Assembly (NCBI GenBank): GCA_948567375.1 | Contig: OX419760.1 | Location: 5,952,001 to 6,016,000 of the forward strand | Direction of reading: 5' to 3' | Source: Lunularia cruciata | Taxonomy: Eukaryota > Streptophyta > Marchantiopsida > Lunulariales > Lunulariaceae | Length of the DNA stretch: 64,000 bases | Shown here: piece by piece, positions 12,004-24,540 of the stretch | Position numbering within the stretch: position 1 is the first letter of the stretch | How the letters are laid out: every line of letters starts with the position of its first letter | The notes under the pieces: model-generated | Told to the model about the DNA's origin: nothing | Seen by the model: the letters and a program-made list of their open reading frames with translations, nothing else | The model's database searches: none | Program-made: the position numbers and the translations under genes

Positions 12004-15000
12004 TAATGTCCTCGTTGTGCAATTGTTGCTCAAATGCTTGCACCAACACCGGTGCATGTGTCAAATTTGCAGCGGGCTCCCATGTTGCTTCATAGAGGAG
12101 GTAACCTTTCCACTGTACTAGATAGTCCACTCGCGGATGGTGAGTACCATGCATGCATTTTTGGAGAATACGCTCCACTTCTTATTCCTCTATGCCATCA
12201 ATGAGTGTCGGACAAGGTCGAATGTCTTGGATGGAATGACCCAGGCCTAAGCAGGGAGCATATCTATGCAGTAGTGAAACATGGAACACGAGATGGATCT
12301 TCATGTGTGGTGGTAGCTCAAGGTGATAGGCCACAGCGCCGATGTGACAAAGGATCAAGAAAGACCCAATAAAATGAGGTCTGAGCTTACAAGGTCCAAC
12401 TAATGTGAGGTTGGTTATCGATAGCCACACTTGATCCCCAACATTGAACTCCATGTGCCTACGGTGTGCATCAGCATACTTCTTCTGTCAATTTTGTGCA
12501 ATCTATAATCTGTGCTTGGTGCTCTCTACACCTTGTTGGATTCTAGAAATAAACGTGTTGACTCCATCGACCTTGGTAGCCATTGGACAGATATTCATCA
12601 AGCTAGAAGGTGTGAAGGGATGCTCACTATACATGAGGAAGAACGGAGTGACTTGGGTGGATGCATTCACTGAATTGTTGTAAGTGAATTCTACCAACGG
12701 GAGTAGGGTGTCCCACCTACTGTGGTGAATACTGCTCTGCTAAGGTGAAGCCTCATAACATGTCTTCAATCGCATGATTAGCCCGCTTTGTTTGGCCATC
12801 TCTTTGTGGGTGGTAAGTTTTGGACATGGCCAACTTGGTTTTGAAGAAACCAAAGAGTGTTTGCCAAAAAAATTTGGTGAATTGAGTGCCTCTATCAGTG
12901 ATAAGTACTCTAGACAAGCCATGGTGAGAGAAGACTGCATCTAAGTATAATTGAGCTAGTTGTGAAGCAGTCACATCCTTGGTGGTAGGGCGTACATGAA
13001 TCATTTTGCTAAGCCAGTCCACAAAGACCACAATGGAGTCAAACACTGAGGTGGTCTTGGGTAATTCACAGACAAGATCCATACTCACTTGTTCCCAATT
13101 TTGGGTAGGCGTAGGGAGAGGTTGAAGGAGCCCTGCAGGAGCTTAATTAGAAGCTTTGTTCTGTTGATAAAGTAGGCAGCTGCTCACATAGTCCATCATG
13201 TCGTTGCTCATCTTTGGCCAATAGTAATGGCACTGGATTGCATCCAAGGTCTTGTCCACTCCAACATGACATGCAATGGCCAAATCATGACATTCCACTA
13301 GAATGGTGGTGTGTAATTTTGGGACATTTGGGATCCATAATCTGCCATCACAAAAGGTGAGTCCTTGGGTGCTAGTGACGCCTTTGGATGATTGTGCTTC
13401 TACAATTTGTGGATCAGTTTTTGTAGCAGTCTGAATCTCTAGCCAAAATTCAAGGTTAATCTTAACCTCTACCACCAAGTTGTTTGCCATTGGCATGCGG
13501 GTGAATGCATCTACAAGTTGCTTATTCCTTTCCACGTAGGTGATTGTCATGTTGAATCATTGTCACCACTCTGCCTACCAAATCTAGTGACAAGATAGAT
13601 CCTTCTGTGTCTTGAGGTAGACTAGAGGTTTGTGGTCTGTCTCTATTACAAATGCCTTCTCGCCTAGATAGTGCTTCTAATGCTTGGTTGCCAGAACAAT
13701 GGCCAGCTCTTCTTGTTTTGTGGTGTGGTAGTTGCGCTCTACCAATAACAACTTTTGAGAGAAATATGCAATTAGATGCAATCCGTCATGCCACTCTTGT
13801 TGTAGGACTGCTTCTATTGCTACGCCTAATGCATCTGTAGCCAACTTGATTGGACGTTTTGGGTCATACCACTTCAAGATTGGTGCATGTAGCAAGGTGG
13901 CTTTCAATTCTTGAAAGACCAACTCTTGTGCAGTTCCCCATGTCCACTTCTTCCCCTTCCCAAGTAGTGTCGTTAAAGGCTGTGCAACCTTGAAGAAGTC
14001 CTTGATAAATCTACGATAGAATCCCGTCAACCCCAAGAAGCTCTTGAGTTGAGTTTGATCTTCTGGGGCACTCCATTTTTGAATGACCTCTATTTTATCC
14101 ATCAATACTTGAATGCACTCTACACTAACTCTATGCTCCAAGTAGTCTACTTTAGACTTGGCAAACTCTCACTTTGAGATTTTGGCGTACAATTGATTTT
14201 GTCTTAGAATCTGTAGGACCTCTCGTAGATGTTGTTTGTGTTCCTTCATCATGCTACTATATACTAAGATATCATCCAAGAAGATGATAACAGACTTATC
14301 CAAGTATGGACGAAATATGTCATTCATTAGACTCATGAAAGTGGTAGGTGCATTGGTGAGGCCAAAAGGCATCACAAGATACTCAAAGTGGCCATACTTG
14401 GTTCGAAAGGCAGTTTTGTACACATCCTCCTCTACAATTTGGATTTGATTATAACCACTCCAATCCAATTTGGTGAAGTATCCCGCTCTATGGAGTTGAT
14501 CAAACATGTTATCCACGCGAGGTAAGGGGTATTTGTTCTTCATTATTTGTTGATTGAGACCTTGATAGTCAATGCACATGCGCATTGTACCATCCTTCTT
14601 CTTCACAAACAAGACAAGAGCCCCATATGGTGATACGCTAGGTTGGATGAACCTCTTCTGCAACATCTCCTCAACTACACTCCTCCAACTCATGAGGTGA
14701 TAGGCGATATGGGGCCTTACAAGGAGGTGTCTTCCTCGGGAGTGTCTCAATTTTATGATCTACTCTCCTTTTTGGTGATAATGCTGAGGGTAGATCATTA
14801 GGAAAGACATGTTGAAATTCATCCACCACAACCTTCGGGAATTTGTCCATTGAGTTGTGCACTTTGGACTTCTCTTATTAGACTTATGAAACATCTATCG
14901 GTCTTATTGACAATCGCTGTCCCTATGACATATAGAGGTAGATCCTGCTTGGGTGATTTTTCTTTAACCCCAATGATTGACCATTGGTGGGTTCTCACTA

Positions 15001-15308
15001 CTTTCTTCCTCCAATCTACCATAGGGTTGTAATGCTCCATCCATGGCATCCATGCCTAAGATTGCATCATAACAAGCTAATTGTATCACTTGCCACTCAA
15101 TTGCTTCCTGATATTCTCCTATAGACAGTGTGACCCGTCTAGGGAATGATTCAATCCTCTCTGTTTGCCCGTTAGGCAACTCTACTTCTTCACTCTCATT
15201 TTTCTCTAGACCCATTCCCAATCTTATTGCAACAGAGCAAGATAAGAAATTCTTTGTTGCTCCCAGATCGATTAATACTCTCACTTGATTGCCTTCAATA
15301 ATTTTCAT
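11267..15308 (-). mobile_element. B1: chromovirus of a second family inside A1
   Basis: Minus-strand Ty3/gypsy element. Going from 15308 downward: aspartic protease with an LIDLGATKNF active-site region (15300-14990), reverse transcriptase (14750-14170) with FLDDILVY, RNase H (13980-13640), integrase (13430-12510) with the zinc-binding segment and the VLITDRGTQF core, a chromodomain near 12180-12000 (VDYLVQWKGY...ATWEP), then the 3' LTR (11267-about 12003). Gag and the 5' LTR are absent. It lies in the A1 reverse transcriptase region, so it is younger than A1. The pol region is better preserved than in A1 and has only a few breaks. Confidence 0.88.
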
Positions 15309-16949
15309 GGATCAGATGCATCGGGTGTTGGATGGACTATTGGATAGGTAAGTGATAGTGTTCTTGGATGATATCTTAATCTATAGCAAGACAAAGACAA
15401 GACATGTGAATCACGTGCAAGAAGTCCTAAGACGACTACGATAATGGAAGTTTTATTGCAAGAAGTTGAAATGTGCCTTTTGGCAGCATGAAGTTACCTT
15501 CTTGGATCACAAGATCTCATCAGAGGAGATCAAGGTGGAAGTGGAGAAAATCAAATCCATCACTGATTGGCCTACTCTAAAGGATGATACTGAAGTATAG
15601 GCATTTAATGGATTGGCTAAATTTTACCAATGGTTCATCTACTACTACGCTCATGTGGCCGCACCATTAACATATCTCTTGGAGAAGAACTCAAGCTTTC
15701 AATGGTCTAGCAAGCACAAAGAAGCATTCCAAAAGTTGAAACATATGGTGTCTTCAAGACCAATCTTTCAACCATATGACCCTCAACTACCATGTGTGGT
15801 TTGATGCTTCTAACTTTGCAATCGGAGCCGTGTTGCAACAAGAATTCACAGATGGTTGCATCGTATTGCCTTATGTGTCTCATAGACTAAATACAATGGA
15901 AAGGAATTACTTTGCTTTGGATCAAGAACAACTAGCAATGGTATATGCCACCAAGGTATGGAGACATTATCTCTTGGGAAAACAAGTGGTCATGCAAACC
16001 AATCACAAGCCCTTGTTGCAAACACTACATTTGGAACACATGAAGAGTTGACATCATTGATGTGAGGAACAACTACAGCTATTTGACATCAAACTTGAGT
16101 ACAAACCCTGTCGGTTCTATGTCATCCTTGATACCCTATCACAACGACCTGATTTGAAGTCTCTTCCTCTCATCACGGCGGCAATTACAATAGTGTCAGT
16201 CAACTCCAAAATCCAAACCAAGTTTAAGGTAGCTCTACAACAAGATCCATTCTTTCAAATGGTACAAGGTTGTCTTGTAGCATATGACAAGGAGTACAAC
16301 ACCTTCTCCTACAAGGAAGGCCTTTTATTTTTTGAGAATCGGATTTATGTTCCAGCCAAGGGAGATCTTTGACTTGTGCACCTCCAAGAAGCCCATGACT
16401 TACCAATTGTTGGTCACATGGGTGTAGACAAGACCTGGGGTACCCTCCAATGCCAATGGTGATGGCCCAACATGACACAAGATGTTCAAGAGTTTATCCA
16501 ATCATGTGAAAGTTGTCTATGCAACAAGGCCAACAACTAGAAGCCAAGTGGACTCCTTCAACCACTTCCCATTCCATCCGCTCGATGGGAACATATGAGC
16601 TTGGATCTCATCACATCCTTGCCCAAGACAAAGCAAGGACACACAACAATTGTGGTGTTTGTGGATAAGCTTAGTAAGCAAATCCACTTGGCACCCATCT
16701 TTGATATTGTGGATGCTCCAACCTTAGCGCAAATCTACTTTGATAATGTCTTCAAGCATCATAGGATGCCATGTGGACTCATCTTTGACCGTGATCCGCA
16801 ATTCACAGGAAAGTTTAAGCAAACACTCTTCCAAATACTTGGCACCAAGCTTGCTTTGTCCATGGCCTATCATCCTCAAACTGATGGGCAAACTAAACGT
16901 GCAAATTGCACCTTGGAGGATATGCTACGTGTCTTTGTCAATGTCCACA

Positions 16950-17873
16950 TGTAATACCAAGAGCTAGCCATATGATCTAGATGTGAAATTCGGTTTGGTT
17001 ACATCTAGAATGATGTTATACATGATGGTCAAAATAGATCAGATAGAAGTATCACCAAAAGAGTACTTCTACTAATAAGCAGAACTTGAAATAGACTTGA
17101 GAACCTTAGAACCAATAGCTAGACATATGATATAAAGGTGAGAATTGGTTTGGTAACATCTCAAAGAATGTTACACATGATGGACTAAACAGATCAGAAA
17201 GAGGTATCACCAAAAGGAGACTTTTACTAAAAGAGTAGGAATCGAAATATGCCTGAAATCTTTGAAGGCAATTTTGGAGGCCTAAACGGATGAATTAAGC
17301 CTCAAAAATGTGCAGATTCCTCCCAATAGAGGAAAGGTTGGCCTTCTCTCCCCCCTGCATTGTCTCATCAAGAGCTTTCTAATGGTACTTTACGTGATTC
17401 TGAGATTCCTACAAGAAGATTCCCTAAAAGATTCCCTCCGGTCAAAGCTTGTTTGACCAACCAGATAGGACCTAGACCAGACATGTCACCCATCCAAGGG
17501 TGGAGCTTGCTGACATGTCACTTATCTGTGTGCCTAATCCTATGGTGGAGCTTCCTTGGAGGAGATACTCTTTGTCTATATAATAAAAAGAAGGTGCTCC
17601 TTTGGGACATTGAATGTTTGAGTGTGTAATCTTGCACATCAAGTAGGCGACTTCTAGAAGGAAGCTTCTTGAGAAGCTTCTTAGTTAACTTGGCTTGCAT
17701 TCTAAGAAAGCGGCTTGAGGAAGCTTCTTGGGAAGCTTCTCAAGGGCCTTGTATGCTACCTATAAATACCAAAGCCAAAGCTCATGCTAGGCATTTGGAT
17801 TTTTCACTCATTCAAGTGTCCCAATGTGAGTTTCCATTCTCCTATTTCTCTCCTCGGTCTCGGTCTTTTACAC
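16950..17873 (+). repeat. Composite LTR block: B LTR joined to partial A LTR
   Basis: 16950-17630 is a B-family LTR starting TGTAATACC with the inner landmarks of the family. It runs directly into 17631-17873, which matches the 3' two-thirds of the A LTR up to its CGGTCTTTTA end. A1 integrase sequence resumes after that. The arrangement recalls the A1 3' LTR, where a B LTR sits inside an A LTR, so the block may come from nested insertion plus recombination between LTRs. Confidence 0.75.
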
Positions 17874-18089
17874 TACCCCTCCCACTTGATACACAAGTTC
17901 ATAAAATTGCTCCTAATTGGATGTGACACTTTGATGTCACCCAAATCATCTCTCTTGTTGCTTATTGACTTGACTTATGCTGCCATATGCACATCCACCT
18001 TGTCTTTCATGTTTCCAAGTTGAAACCCTTTTTTCCTAACCCATCTTCTTTTACCTCTTGTGTCCAACCTCCTCCTCCACCCATCCCTA

Positions 18090-18260
18090 GCAATGATCAT
18101 GAGGAGTACAAATTTGATCATATCCTTGCGCATCGCCACATTCAATGAGGCCATGGACAACATACGGAGTACAAGGTCCTTTGGAAAGGGTTTCCCCTTT
18201 GTGATGCTACATGGGAACTTCTTTCTCATCTCCAAAATGCATGACTGGCCATTTAGGAGT
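18090..18260 (+). pseudogene. A1 chromodomain segment
   Basis: The plus-strand reading contains YKVDHILAHRHI, then EYKVLWKGFPLCDATWE. This matches the chromodomain at the integrase C-terminus of chromoviruses, which in that group directs integration to histone marks. Equivalent segments occur at about 36550-36720 (A2), 45220-45390 (A3) and 58670-58830 (A4). It belongs to a broken element. Confidence 0.8.
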
Positions 18261-18310
18261 TCAAAGCTTCACTCATGATGAGGATGTCACCAACTAGCGG
18301 TGGAGGAATA

Positions 18311-19378
18311 TGTAACAATATGGAGTTTAACAACAAAGTTAGTAGGGCTAACAAAGTAGCAAATAAGACAAATTAGTCTACAATATTCTAGAACTATCTA
18401 GGAAGCTTCTTGGGAAACTTCCCGGCTAGCTTAGCTTGCACACCAAGTCGGTAGCTTCTAGAAGCTTCTAACTAGTTTAGCTTGCACGCCAAGTAAATGG
18501 CTTCTAGAAGGAAGCTTCTTGAGAAGCTTCTGAATTAACTTGGCTTGCAGTCCAAGAAAGTAGCTCAATGAAGCTTCTTGAGAAGCTTTTCAAGAACCTT
18601 GTATAATACCAAGAGCTAGCCATATGATCTAGATGTGAAATTTGGTTTGGTAACATCTAGAATGGTTCTGCCCTTCTACTAATAGGGTAGAAACCAAAAT
18701 AGACTTAAGAACCTCAGAACCAATAGCTAAACATATGATTTAAAAGTGAGAATTGGTTTGGTAACATCTCAAAGGATGTTACACATGATGGACTAAATAG
18801 ATCAGAAAGAAGTATCACCAAAAGGGGACTTTTACTAATAGAGTAGGAACCAAAAGATACCTAAAATCTTTGAAGGCAATTTCGGAGCCTATACGGATGA
18901 ATTAGGCCTCAAAAATGTGTAGATTCCCCCCAACAGAGGAACGGTTGGCCTTCCCTTCCCCTGCATTGTCTCATCGAGAGCTTTCCAATGGTACTTTACT
19001 CACGTGATTCTGAGATTCCTATAGGAAGATTCCCTAAAAGATTCCCTCCGGTCAATGCTTGTTTGACCAACCAGATAGGACCTAGACCAGACATGTCACC
19101 CATCCAAGTAAGTAATCCAAGGGTGGAGCTTGCTGACATGTCACTTATCTGTGTGCCTAATCCTATGGTGGAGCTTCCTTGGAGGAGATCCTCTTTGTCT
19201 ATATAATAAAGAGAAGGTGCTCCTTTGGGGCATCAAATGTTTGAGTATATAATCTTTGTTTTCTCTCTTCTCTTGTCTCCTGAGTTTTACACCTAGGAAA
19301 TTTGAGTTTACCCACATTCAAGTGTCCCAATGTGATCTTCCATTTGCCTATTTCTCTCCTTGGTTTTGGTCTTTTACA
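18311..19378 (+). repeat. A1 3' LTR with nested B LTR
   Basis: The purine-rich GCGGTGGAGGAATA precedes TGTAACAATATGG at 18311. The A LTR is interrupted by the B LTR at 18602-19291 and ends TTTTACA at 19378, next to CCAAT. A perfect three-unit heat-shock-like element, TTCTAGAAGCTTC, lies at 18456-18468. Confidence 0.85.
18602..19291 (+). repeat. Solo B-family LTR inside the A1 3' LTR
   Basis: It starts TATAATACC (family TGTAATACC) and ends GAGTTTTACA. The flanks CCTTG (18597-18601) and CCTAG (19292-19296) form a target duplication with one mismatch. There is no internal B sequence, as expected of a solo LTR left by LTR-LTR recombination. Confidence 0.82.
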
Positions 19379-19537
19379 CCAATATTCCTTATACCAAATA
19401 AAGGCAACTTGGTATTGAAATCTGAGTTTACCCACATTCAAGTGTCCCAATGTGATCTTCCATTTGCCTATTTCTCTCCTTGGTTTTGGTCTTTTACACC
19501 AATATTCCTTATACCAAATAAAGGCAACTTGGTATTG
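19303..19537 (+). repeat. 120-bp perfect tandem duplication across the A1 right end
   Basis: 19303-19422 and 19423-19537 agree base for base over the compared length, with a period of exactly 120 bp. The unit covers the last 76 bases of the A1 3' LTR, the CCAAT target duplication, and about 39 bases of host flank. It must post-date A1 insertion and is recent, since no difference is visible. Confidence 0.9.
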
Positions 19538-20500
19538 GATACAATACTTGGTTCACTATGTTGAAATCAATATATTGTCAATTTATACTTGCATATAATT
19601 TGTTTAGATTTTCTACAATGAACATCTTTTCCTCTGGATAGCCACTCACAATAACCAAGAATAAAATTAACATCTAGTAGTATCTACAATTTTCTCAAAA
19701 TTAGAGCTTGTTAACATTTACACCTTAGCAAAAGCTCTCTTAAAAAAATTTATTCCAAATAAGAGCTATGAGAAGCTAATGAATGAAATTACTTGACAAG
19801 GACAATTAGATTTAAAGAGAGTTAAATTTAAGCAAAAAAATTTGACAAGTTGGAGCAAACATTTAAGAAAATATTAAGATAAATATAAATGAAATGTAAA
19901 ATATCATGATGGGAATAAGAGCAATATTAACCAAGAAATTTGTGATGTGATTGAGGGCACAATTCAAAAGCAAAGTGATAATGAAAAAACAAATTCAAAG
20001 TTAGAAGTCATTAATATTAAAGTCTATGAAAAATATTTTAAAAGGACATATATTTATTTATTGATTATAATAGCTTTTCATTTGCTTCCATAACTCTTGG
20101 ACCTAGAGGAAATCCAATTCAAGAAGTTTAACCAAAACCAATGGTTTAGTTGCATAATTTTGGATATGAAGACTAAGTGAGAACATGAAGCAAACAAGCT
20201 CAAGATAATGCAATTATGGAAGGAAGGTTGGAAGAGGAACTAATTGCTATAGGAACCATCTACTAAGTAACAATAAATCTCTACAACAAAATTAATATAA
20301 TGATCATACTTGTTTAAAGTATAGAAGAAATGTTGATTTTGTAAAATTTTACCTAAAACCTCCAAATAATTGTAAGAGAGAGAATAAATACCATAAAGGA
20401 AAAGAAAAGAATCACCAACCAAAATCAAGATAAAGGGGTAGTTCAATAGATGTTTGTGATGGGAAGAGTTTTTAGAGGCTGAAAATTGAACATTCTCCAA
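19538..20500. other. AT-rich stretch, nothing recognised
   Basis: No gene, terminal repeat or RNA was recognised. It is the right-hand continuation of the sequence into which A1 inserted and leads into remnant E. Confidence 0.4.
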
Positions 20501-22880
20501 AGGAGTTGGAATTCTAATTCAAGAGAAGAGAATTTGATTTACAAGATTTCCAAGTAGGAGCAATAGATTAAATAGATTTTAGAGAAAGCACGAAGAGCAA
20601 CACCCAAAAGAAGAAGCTTAGGATGAGTGATTTCAATTACTTAACTTCATCATGATACGGTAGATAATATTGAGAGCAAAAGATCCAATATTACTTAAAG
20701 TGTAATTGAATGTCTTGGACTCATTGTTGAGAAGTGTATTAATAAGACTACTTAGCTCAAAAAGAAACAAGAGGAAGATAAGGAAACCATTAATGCAAGT
20801 TAAAGTGATAGATGCACTAGCAAAAGACTCTTAATACAAAGCATCCATGATTGAAGTTAGATTGAATGGATATATCATGACTAATTTACTAATAGATAGT
20901 GGTTTAGTATTCAATGTTATTTTTGAATGCTCGATTAAGATTAAGAAGCTGGACTGAAAATATTTAAAATAGAAATTTTCATCTCTAGTATCATGGCCAA
21001 TAAGGTTGCTTTTTAGTTCACTAGGATCCAAGCACATCCTTGATAAAAAATAAAGCTTGAGAGAAGGATTTAAACTCTCAAATATGGTTAGAAAATAAAT
21101 TTAATAAAGAAGTTATGATTTGAGGAGAAATTTGAAAACACTCAACTCTTTGCCTTTAGCTGCAAGGATCTGAAGGAGACAAGCTTAGATAAGCATTACA
21201 TTGAGTTGAAAGAAAAGGCCAAATCTATTTACCAAAAAAGTAAGGAGGATTAACCCTTTAATCATAATGGGTATCACTGAGGAGAGAGAGAAACTTAAAG
21301 ATGTGGCTTTATCTATGAAGTGGAAAATTTAGATATATTTAGCCTATTGTGGTAGTGAAGAAGAAAAGTGTGGAATTGAGTACATGTGTTTATTCCAAGA
21401 AGCTCAATTTAGTAAAAAATAGAATTTGTTATCTTCTATCATCTATGCTGAGATTTTAGAAGAGGCTTTAATTTATGAGAAGTAAAGTTCTGTAGATAAC
21501 TATATTTGCTATAACAAAATCAACATTACTGTAGATACAACAACTTTCACACTTCTTGGAGTGTATTATCCATTTGAGTAGTACCTTTTGTCTGTGTAAT
21601 GCTCAATCATTTTTCAACGTATTATGACCAAGATATTTGAGCTATTTATCAAGAAGTAGTTGAGGGATTTTATTGATAATTACGATGTTATGGGAGTAAG
21701 GAGGAGCATTTTGATTATCTCATCAAGGTGTTGCAAGAATTAGATGAATTTAATAATCCTCTAAACTTAGAGAAGTAAATATTTGGGTACATAAAATTCT
21801 TTTATTAGAGAGGGTGTACTTATTGATGACAAAATTAGAATAGATATTGGGCATTTCCTACAAAATCCTATGAAAGTTTAGATCCTTTCTAAAAAGGACA
21901 AATCTTATTGAAGGTTTATCTTTACTTTGTCATTATAAAACTTACGGTTTAAATTTTTATATTTAAGGAGGAGTAAACTATGCACATAATTTTGGAGATC
22001 AAGTAGCTTTAATACTCTTTGTGAGGTTGAAATATGCTTGTACTATCATGTGTATCTTATTTAAGTAAAATAGGAAGAAACTTTTCATCACAGGTACATC
22101 TAATATCACAATAGGATGCACTCTTAGCTAAAATGATGAAAAAGACAATCATTCTATGCTTTATACTAGTAAATAAATGGTTCATATAAAGAAGAACTAA
22201 AAACTATAATATTATAAAGAGAAAAGGGTAATAGTGATCTTTGCCTCAAGAAATCTTGTTATTAATTTGTAGGAGTGAAGTTTACCATTATCATTGATCA
22301 TAAAATTTTGAACTATATCTTTAACAAGCCAAATATAGTAAAGAAGATTGTTATATAAAAGATTCTTTTATAGAGTATAACTAGACTATTTTTATTGGTC
22401 AAGAAAGAAGTATGCCAATGCAAATATCAGTATAAATGTATGAAGGAGGAGGAGAAGACCTTGACCATGAAACTTTCTTGATTAGTGATTAGTACTTTTT
22501 GACAATCTAGTTGAAGTAGTATACGTAGATTTTGGATTTTGTCTTGGAGAGGCAAATATTCAAAAGATACATAAACTTATGCCTTGGTGCAAGGATGTCA
22601 TATTCAATTGTGTAGAACACTATCTTTAAATAAGGTGTTCATGTGTTACTTTAAAGTGCAATAGGCAAAGAGGAGTCAATAAAACTTATGTTATGAAAGA
22701 GTTGAATGAGTACCTTGTACCATTTGTTTTTAGTGAAAGTGTAGACTTTAAGACTTTGGATGCAAGATTATTGGAGTGGCCTTTCCACGTACAACTTTTA
22801 ACTTTTATAAAATTTCTTATATCTACTAAAATTTTGCAAAGAAATCAAATATCCTTTTCCTTTTATCACTTAACGCGATT
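20500..22880 (+). mobile_element. E: very old Ty3/gypsy remnant
   Basis: Plus-strand traces follow the gypsy order: a protease-like region about 20810-21060, a reverse transcriptase part about 21560-21850 with FQRIMTKIFE and FIDNYDV-like phrases and a LIKVLQ...LDEFN...LNLEK helix region, and an RNase H-like part about 22150-22400 with TIIIDHKIL followed by a LNYIFNKPN-like phrase. These phrases resemble non-chromovirus plant gypsy elements more than the A or B families. It is broken dozens of times, has no recognisable LTRs, and is probably among the oldest elements here. Confidence 0.6.
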
Positions 22881-23200
22881 GTACTAGATTCTTCGAATAG
22901 TGGGGCAATTCTTTTGAATGGCCTTTGAATCATTTGAATAAGACTTCACACAACAATATTTACGTCCGAAGGGCCCAAAGGATTCTATAGTTCTTTGGTT
23001 TAACGAAAGAGGGTCTTTGTAATAGACCTACAATAGCTTTTCCGCACACGCCGGTTGATCCGGCAAGGAAACGTTGTAGAATTGGATTGGATTGGATTGT
23101 CAACATTAATTTGAAAACTAAGCAGAAAATGGGATATTTTCGGCCATACGGACGGGTACAAGTTCACTCAAGTACAAGAGAGTCAAAGTCGGTAATTGTC
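22881..23200. other. Unassigned segment of shifted composition
   Basis: This tract is richer in G+C than the AT-rich DNA on both sides. It includes a GCCGG-TTGAT-CCGGC inverted repeat near 23050 and a run of ATTGG repeats at 23079-23098. A plus-strand frame near 23130 reads FRPYGRVQVHSSTRES. I could not assign it to a gene, organelle insertion or repeat family. Confidence 0.35.
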
Positions 23201-24540
23201 CAACTTATTAATTTGCTTATGATGACAAAAGATGATTTGACCAAGTAGATGCAAGTAATACATTAAAAGCCATAAAAAAAAATTTCTTTTTGTATGAAAT
23301 GTTTAGATGGGAGTATGTCATCTACTTTGGTTTCCAAGATAATTTTTCCAATAGAGAGAGATTCCAATTCGGGATTATTTTAAATCACGGAGATAAATTT
23401 GTGGAGAGTAAGAATATACTTATGTATGATTATTTTCCACTCAAATATAAAAGTATAACATCATATAAGTTGAATATACATATATCTATTATGAAAATAA
23501 ACTCCATTCTATAAAATACATAAAAGATATAAATATGAGAAAAGATAAAAGATCATGAAGCTTGAAAAATATAAAATAAAACCGTACATATATAACACTA
23601 TCAAATTTTTTTAATATGATATGTTAATTATGATGCCTTTTAGAATTTAAATTCACAATATTGACTTAATTTGATTGTAAATTTTATACCCCTTAAATTT
23701 GTTTGAAGAAAAAATTCATAGAAAACTACATACCAAAAGTTCATTAAGTTACACAGTTTTAGCATTATAATTTCAATCTGAAATCATATAATCAAATTGA
23801 AAAGTGAGTAATGAGTAATTATAAAATAATTCAAATTGCACCAAATTGGTGTTGAAAGTGATGGATCTTTAAAATTTTAAATGTCAATAATTTTGGAGTT
23901 TTAATCATGTTTACATTTATCTTAAATATAATTTTAAATATAATATGATATAAAAGCAAATTTTTTGTCATTTTAAGTATAAAAATATTGTGAGACTTTG
24001 TAAATATATTGGACATGGAAATAAATTTATTTTACATACTTTATTTAATATTAGAATATTTTCAGAATAATGAGATCATAAATTATTTTTAAAACACAAA
24101 TAATAAAATCAAATATCACAAAAATTATAATATCTAATTTATTTTGCATAAAATATAGCTTTTCCTATCAAATATAGGAAGTTTATATTTATGATTTTTT
24201 CGATTACAATTATAAAACAATGTTAAGTGTTGTTAGTTTTTGGATTATAATAGTGTTTATTATCTTAAATATTTTTATGCTGATTTTCTATTTAACATCT
24301 CTCAATCTCATTAAAATTAAATTAAAATCAAAAAATACATCTGTTTATCTCATCAATATAAGATTAATCCATTTAACAGTTTATGTATAAATTTTTTGGG
24401 TCATATATATATATATATATGTTTTTGACCTAAAACTATCAATAACGTTTATTTGATAATATTTAGGAGCTTCTAATAATTTCATTAATTATAACTCAAA
24501 ACTCCAAAATATTATTGACATGTATAAAAAGGTAACCATC
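23201..24540. other. AT-rich intergenic DNA with a short TA microsatellite
   Basis: This is strongly AT-rich sequence without a supported gene on either strand. A (TA)n tract lies at about 24405-24420. It separates remnant E from the HCF164 island. Confidence 0.5.

Larger units (their letters stand above)
8374..19378 (+). mobile_element. A1: Ty3/gypsy chromovirus, nested and broken
   Basis: This is a full-span element with a 5' LTR at 8374-8769, a primer site at 8771-8782, and a 3' LTR at 18311-19378 that includes an inserted B LTR. It is flanked by the target duplication CCAAT (8369-8373 and 19379-19383). Parts in order: gag about 9030-9970, protease about 10040-10310, a 60-bp repeat array 10411-10810, reverse transcriptase on both sides of the B1 insertion (10900-11266 and from 15309), RNase H about 15700-16130, integrase from about 16370, and a chromodomain about 18090-18260. 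B1 (11267-15308), a composite LTR block (16950-17873) and a B LTR (18602-19291) lie inside it. The coding parts carry numerous breaks. LTR differences suggest an insertion millions of years old. It is a fossil and not expected to move by itself. Confidence 0.9.

Noticed and set aside
22881-23200. Plastid or mitochondrial insertion
   Set aside because: The composition shift is suggestive, but I could not match any organelle gene by reading it, so it is listed only as unexplained.
24405-24420. TA tract as a replication origin or matrix attachment site
   Set aside because: A short TA microsatellite in AT-rich plant DNA gives no specific support for either.
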